NCBI GenBank assembly: GCA_025464345.1
Contig: JAODGP010000061.1
Span: 1 to 9,355 of the forward strand
Direction: 5' to 3'
Length of the DNA: 9,355 nt
Origin: Methanosarcinales archaeon
Lineage (GTDB): Archaea > Halobacteriota > Syntropharchaeia > Alkanophagales > Methanospirareceae
A program made the position numbers and the translations under genes. Below the pieces are notes generated by a model that did no database searches, was not told the DNA's origin, and was given only the letters and a program-made list of their open reading frames with translations. Shown here one piece after another: positions 5,821 through 9,355 of this stretch; within the stretch, counting starts at the first letter, position 1; every line of letters starts with the position of its first letter.

Positions 5821-7110
5821 ATGAGCATGGGGGAGAAGATACTCCAGGTGGCACTGGATATGGTAGAACTGGATAGGGCGATAGGAATAGGCAGGGAGTG
5901 CATAGAAGGCGGCGCCGACTGGCTGGAGGCTGGCACGCCACTGATAAAGAGCGAAGGTATGCATGCCGTGAGGGCTTTACACGACTTCTTTCGTGATACG
6001 CCAATCGTAGCAGATATGAAGACCATGGATACCGGTGCGATCGAGGTGGAGATGGCGGCGAAAGCCGGCGCTTCCGTGGTATCCATACTCGGACTCGCCG
6101 ATGATGCCACTATCCGTGAAGGCATAGAATCGGCGCATAAATACGGTGCTACCATCATGGTGGATATAATGAATACCGCAGACCCTGTGAAACGGTCTGA
6201 AGAGCTACAGGCGATGGGTACCGATTATATCTGTGTCCATGTGGGTATAGACCAGCAGATGCGTGGCGTTGACACGCTCAGCCTGCTGGAGAAGGTCGCA
6301 AAATCGGTGGATATACCACTCGCTGTTGCTGGTGGTATTGATGCGGCAATGGCGTCCGAAGCTGTGAGTCTCGGCGCTGATATAATAATTGTTGGTGGTA
6401 ACATAACCAGATCAGCGAATGTGAAGGACTCAACACGGAAGATAAAGCGTGCTATGACCTCCGTAGAGGTGCATGAGGATAAGCGGAAGAGCAGGGATGA
6501 TGAGATATTTGAGCTGTTCATGCAGGTCTCCACTCCGAATATATCGGATGCCATGCACCGCAAAGGTGTACTTAAGGGTATAAAGCCTCTGTTCGAGGGT
6601 ATAAAGCTCGCTGGTAAGGCTGTTACGGTACAGACCTTCGAGGGTGACTGGGCGAAGCCGGTGGAAGCTACGGAGATTGCGAAGCGAGGTGAGGTCATCG
6701 TCGTCTATGCCGGCTCGAAAGATGTTGCAATCTGGGGAGAACTCGCTTCCTGGAGCTGTAAACAGAGGGGTATTGCGGGCATCGTCATTGATGGCGCGGT
6801 CAGGGATGTGGATGAGATAAAGCGTATAAGATTCCCGGTCTTCGCACGGTCTGTTGTACCCGATGCCGGCGAGCCGAAGGGCTTTGGCGAGCTGAATGCG
6901 GAGATAAAATGCGGTGGTGAGTATGTCCGACCCGGTGACTGGATAATAGGAGATGATAACGGTGTGGTGGTGGTGCCGAAAGAACGTGCTTATGAGATAG
7001 CGAGGCGGGCGAAGGAGGTATGGAAGAACGAGGAGCGAGTGCGAGAGGAGATAAAACGTGGTAAGACACTCTCACAGGTGCTTGACCTCTACAAGTGGGA
7101 GAAGAAATAG
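5821..7110 (+). CDS. hps: Bifunctional 3-hexulose-6-phosphate synthase / RraA-like protein
   Basis: Residues 1-212 form a hexulose-6-phosphate synthase of the OMP decarboxylase superfamily. D13 (ALD), E36 (LEAGTP), D65, K67 and D70 (ADMKTMD) and H140 (HVGIDQQ) match the metal and catalytic positions of HPS/KGPDC. AGGI (170-173) and GGNIT (192-196) bind phosphate. In archaea without the oxidative pentose phosphate route, Hps with Phi turns fructose-6-phosphate into ribulose-5-phosphate and formaldehyde. Residues 228-412 are an RraA/HMG-aldolase-like domain: STPNISDAM (237-245), GELASWSCKQRG (306-317), DGAVRD (324-329, substrate Arg and metal Asp of class II pyruvate aldolases) and PGDWIIGDDNGVVVVP (371-386). 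A charged linker (216-228) joins them. The same fusion is known in Methanosarcinales; the task of the RraA part is not established. ATG 5821 has no Shine-Dalgarno site; ATG 5827 is an alternative. Its stop is one base from the convergent stop. Confidence 0.93.
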   Translation: MSMGEKILQVALDMVELDRAIGIGRECIEGGADWLEAGTPLIKSEGMHAVRALHDFFRDTPIVADMKTMDTGAIEVEMAAKAGASVVSILGLADDATIREGIESAHKYGATIMVDIMNTADPVKRSEELQAMGTDYICVHVGIDQQMRGVDTLSLLEKVAKSVDIPLAVAGGIDAAMASEAVSLGADIIIVGGNITRSANVKDSTRKIKRAMTSVEVHEDKRKSRDDEIFELFMQVSTPNISDAMHRKGVLKGIKPLFEGIKLAGKAVTVQTFEGDWAKPVEATEIAKRGEVIVVYAGSKDVAIWGELASWSCKQRGIAGIVIDGAVRDVDEIKRIRFPVFARSVVPDAGEPKGFGELNAEIKCGGEYVRPGDWIIGDDNGVVVVPKERAYEIARRAKEVWKNEERVREEIKRGKTLSQVLDLYKWEKK

Positions 7111-7111
7111 T

Positions 7112-7882
7112 TTATGGCTCGCGGTAATTACCTATGCGGTATTCTGCTTTGTATGCATCATAGATTGTGTTGTTGCGGGGATCGGCATCGAGATGAATCG
7201 CCCAGTAGCCATAACGACCCTTATCGAGTAATATCTCAATCGTGCGGGTATCATGTAACCCTGAACTGGTATGGTATAACTTCCAGTAAGGGTCTATTAT
7301 AGCCCAGCTGGAGAGCTTACGCCAGTCTCCACCGATGTATATCATACCATATGCGTGCACGCCTGAAGAGCCCCATGCGATCGTCTTCGGTCCCAGTTCC
7401 TTATATGCCAGGCGACAGAGGTCCCGTGCGTAGTGTACACATACCGCTGAGCCATTTTTCGGCGGCTCAAGACTCGTGCAGTGTTTTATCCATGATACCA
7501 CACGATAGGGGTTCTGAGGATATATCGTCTCACCGAGTATCACCGCAGGCGCTATACCACGTTCGATCGTATAGTTGCTCATATTCCAGACTGATATATT
7601 TGCCACTACCTGATAGCGCTGGTTCACCGGCACACGTTCAACGAAGTAATAAAAATCGCGGTAATCACATCTCATATCTGCATTAAGGTCCCAGGGCACA
7701 TACCATCTGTATCGCTCGTTGAAGTGCGATTTCAGTATATTCAGGTCGTTCTGCGTTATATAGCCATCATTATCAAAATCCAGATCGGTCAAGCCCATGG
7801 ATGCGGTCGCACTGCCTGCGAACTGGTAGCATAACACCAATACCGCTACTATTGCACAGTGCTTCCGTCTACTTATGGACAT
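7112..7882 (-). CDS. Secreted EF-hand/dockerin-like protein with transglutaminase-like domain
   Basis: The N-terminus (residues 1-28: RRKH, then a hydrophobic AIVAVLVLCY stretch, then SATAS) is a typical Sec signal peptide, so the protein is probably exported. Two calcium loops follow. The first is D35-x-D37-x-D39-G40-x-I-x-x-x-D46 (DFDNDGYITQND). The second is D65-x-N67-x-D69-x-x-x-D73-x-x-D76 (DLNADMRCDYRD), where Met replaces the usual Gly. Paired loops at this spacing resemble a dockerin type I module placed at the N-terminus. Residues 135-200 fit a transglutaminase/papain-like core: C148 in GSAVCVHYARDLC, H176 in GVHAYGM and D197 in IIDPYW make a Cys-His-Asp triad. This suggests a cell-surface thiol protease or amide-forming enzyme; the reaction is inference. 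grpE lies 85 bases upstream on the same strand, a pairing with no obvious functional link. Confidence 0.72.
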   Translation of the reverse strand: MSISRRKHCAIVAVLVLCYQFAGSATASMGLTDLDFDNDGYITQNDLNILKSHFNERYRWYVPWDLNADMRCDYRDFYYFVERVPVNQRYQVVANISVWNMSNYTIERGIAPAVILGETIYPQNPYRVVSWIKHCTSLEPPKNGSAVCVHYARDLCRLAYKELGPKTIAWGSSGVHAYGMIYIGGDWRKLSSWAIIDPYWKLYHTSSGLHDTRTIEILLDKGRYGYWAIHLDADPRNNTIYDAYKAEYRIGNYREP

Positions 7883-7967
7883 ATTTGTGTTTATACTTTA
7901 TCTTCATCATCAATTATTCCTATTCTTCTTCACAGGTGTGTACGCCGATTCACGAAACAGATCAGTT

Positions 7968-8651
7968 TTAATGTTCCGGGTGTGGAGGGGGCGGTATTGC
8001 TATCTTCACCATTGCGGGTCTCAAGACCTTACCATGAAACATGTAGCCCTTCCGAACCACCTCAATGACCTTATTCTCCTGCTCCGTATCCCGTGCTTCT
8101 CGTGCCACCACCTCATGCCTGAACGGGTCGAACTGCTCACCCTCTGCCTTTATCTCCTCGAGACCCGCTCCCCTCAATATCTCGTCAAATCGCTTCACCG
8201 TCATCTCCACACCCCTCGTCAGACCCTCGTTATCGCCCTTTACATGTTGCATAGCGGCATCCAGCGAATCCTTTACCGGCAGTAACTCGGAGATGAGACA
8301 TTCAAGTGCATAATCAGCGAATTCTCGCTTCTCCTTCGCCACCCGCTTCTTATAATTCTCGAAGTCCGCTTTCAAATACATCAATTCATTCAGATATTGT
8401 TCGCCCCTGATTATCCCATCCAGCTTCTTCTTCTTTGCGTCCAGCTCCTCGCTCAGTACCGCAATGGCATCCTCAATCTCCTCATCGTCATTATGCTCCA
8501 GATCCGATTTCAATCGCTCTAACTCGGTTGTCAGTCCGTTCAACTCGCCCAGTAGCTCGTTCAACCTGCTCAAACCCTTCTCTACCGCACTCCTGCAATC
8601 CTGAATCGCACTCTCCACACATTCAATCCGTGCCTTTAGCTCCTCCACCAT
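7968..8651 (-). CDS. grpE: Nucleotide exchange factor GrpE
   Basis: GrpE releases ADP from the chaperone DnaK. Residues 1-110 are a long, heptad-like coiled coil rich in Glu, Leu and Lys. The family core then appears: YLKADFENYKKRVAKEK (92-108), LLPVKDSLDAAMQH (123-136), GVEMTVKRFDEILRGAG (147-163), GEQFDPFRHEVV (171-182) and KGYMFHGKVLRPAMVKIA (201-218) in the C-terminal beta wing that contacts DnaK. The tail IPPPPHPEH is an odd Pro/His ending. At 227 residues it is longer than usual because of the N-terminal helix. In most archaea that have the system grpE adjoins dnaK and dnaJ; here the next gene is a secreted protein and the gene behind is trpB. ATG 8651 is chosen by fit to the coiled coil. 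An ATG seven bases upstream (8658) opens an 11-codon frame overlapping the start. Confidence 0.95.
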   Translation of the reverse strand: MVEELKARIECVESAIQDCRSAVEKGLSRLNELLGELNGLTTELERLKSDLEHNDDEEIEDAIAVLSEELDAKKKKLDGIIRGEQYLNELMYLKADFENYKKRVAKEKREFADYALECLISELLPVKDSLDAAMQHVKGDNEGLTRGVEMTVKRFDEILRGAGLEEIKAEGEQFDPFRHEVVAREARDTEQENKVIEVVRKGYMFHGKVLRPAMVKIAIPPPPHPEH

Positions 8652-8695
8652 ACAACATGAATTCTCTTTTTGGTTATGAAAAAATTACACCCATG

Positions 8696-8704
8696 CTTTT
8701 TATT
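8696..8704 (+). promoter_or_regulatory. TATA box for trpB, possibly shared with grpE
   Basis: CTTTTTATT is centred about 26 bases before ATG 8727, so the predicted trpB message starts at its first codon; no Shine-Dalgarno site precedes it. On the minus strand the same block reads AATAAAAAG and would give a grpE leader of about 23 bases. The whole divergent gap is only 75 bases. Confidence 0.42.
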
Positions 8705-8726
8705 CATGGCTTGCTTATCTTCAACC

Positions 8727-9355
8727 ATGTCACTACCAGATGCGCAGGGCAAGTACGGCAGGTACGGCGGTAAGTTTGCACCCGAGGTACTGATGCCCGC
8801 ACTGGAGGAGTTAGAAGATGCATTCGAGAAATACCATAAAGACGCTCAGTTCAATAGCGAATTGAACATGCTCCTGCACGATTTCGCAGGTCGTCCAACA
8901 CCTCTCTATCTCGCAAGGAACCTTTCTGAGGTCTGCGGTAGCAGGATATACCTCAAGCGTGAGGACCTTGTACACGGCGGCGCACACAAGCTGAACAACA
9001 CCCTGGGTCAGTGCCTGCTGGCGAAGTACATGGGAAAGAAGCGTATAATTGCAGAGACGGGTGCGGGTCAGCATGGAGTAGCGACCGCGATGGCTGCCGC
9101 TGTCATCGGGTTACAGTGCGAGATATACATGGGCACAGAGGACATAAAGCGGCAGGAGCTGAATGTATTCCGGATGGAACTCCTGGGTGCGCGTGTCAAT
9201 CCCGTTGACTCCGGCTCCAGAACGCTGAAAGATGCGATAAACGACGCGATGCGCGACTGGGTCACCAATGTCGGGGATACCTATTACCTGATCGGTAGTG
9301 TTGTGGGACCACATCCGTATCCATTGATTGTGCGCGAGTTTCAGCGTATCATCGG
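8727..9355 (+). CDS. trpB: Tryptophan synthase beta chain TrpB, partial at right edge
   Basis: The frame stays open for 209 full codons to the window edge, so roughly the first half of the protein is present. TrpB joins indole and serine into tryptophan with pyridoxal phosphate. The N-terminal block GRYGGKFAPEVLMPALEELE (11-30) is typical. GRPTPL (55-60) follows. K88 in GGAHKLNN is the Schiff-base lysine. E110 in ETGAGQHG is the catalytic Glu equivalent to E. coli E109. YMGTEDIKRQ, NVFRMELLGA and VGPHPYP are further family blocks. These features fit the canonical TrpB1 type that pairs with TrpA, not the longer TrpB2. ATG 8727 is chosen because the family N-terminus starts there and a TATA box lies 26 bases upstream. 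trpA would be expected beyond the edge but is not seen. Confidence 0.96.
   Translation, partial: MSLPDAQGKYGRYGGKFAPEVLMPALEELEDAFEKYHKDAQFNSELNMLLHDFAGRPTPLYLARNLSEVCGSRIYLKREDLVHGGAHKLNNTLGQCLLAKYMGKKRIIAETGAGQHGVATAMAAAVIGLQCEIYMGTEDIKRQELNVFRMELLGARVNPVDSGSRTLKDAINDAMRDWVTNVGDTYYLIGSVVGPHPYPLIVREFQRII

Noticed and set aside
7895..7915. Box C-like ATGATGA on the minus strand, a possible C/D sRNA
   Set aside because: No CTGA box D follows at a workable distance.
8811..9314. Minus-strand ORFs at the right end
   Set aside because: They are antisense to trpB, whose catalytic motifs are clear in the plus frame.
1..9355. CRISPR array, rRNA, long repeats or full insertion sequence
   Set aside because: Reading both strands showed no regularly spaced repeats, no rRNA blocks and no paired terminal inverted repeats.

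Overview
The window looks like chromosomal DNA of a methanogen-related euryarchaeon (Halobacteriota). The support is an archaeal-type tRNA-Phe without an encoded CCA, TATA boxes about 26 bases before predicted transcript starts, and a near absence of Shine-Dalgarno sites before host genes. The gene content agrees: an archaeal acetyl-CoA decarbonylase/synthase beta subunit (CdhC), a hexulose-6-phosphate synthase fused to an RraA-like domain, a DUF2119 protein and a GrpE. An ANME-1 (Methanophagales) or related alkane-oxidising lineage would fit, but that placement is inference; no 16S rRNA or mcr gene is present.

Layout. Positions 1-850 are a broken, mosaic edge: a ComF-like phosphoribosyltransferase remnant, interrupted by a stop and cut before its PRPP loop, runs in frame into a separate ORF at 433 that carries the only strong Shine-Dalgarno site seen here. 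Next, on the minus strand and read right to left, come tRNA-Phe (3640-3567), moeA (3498-2311) and cdhC (about 2317-875). The last two overlap and are probably one transcript from a TATA box just before moeA. Positions 3641-3880 hold no convincing gene, only a nearly symmetric TATA region and decayed-looking open frames.

On the plus strand an apparent operon follows: an M20 metallo-amidohydrolase (3924-5189), a DUF2119 aspartoacylase-like zinc hydrolase overlapping it by ATGA (5186-5800), and after 20 bases the hps-rraA fusion (5821-7110). It meets a convergent minus-strand pair with one base between stop codons: a secreted EF-hand/dockerin-like plus transglutaminase-like protein (7882-7112), with grpE (8651-7968) upstream of it. 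trpB starts divergently at 8727 and runs off the right edge.

How the genes may work together. CdhC catalyses acetyl-CoA synthesis or cleavage at the Ni-Fe-S A-cluster. MoeA supplies molybdopterin for Mo/W enzymes such as formylmethanofuran dehydrogenase. Hps supplies ribulose-5-phosphate by the reverse RuMP route. These are one-carbon and core anabolic functions. The M20/DUF2119 pair and the secreted calcium-binding, transglutaminase-like protein are the least explained parts. No CRISPR array, complete insertion sequence or rRNA was seen.
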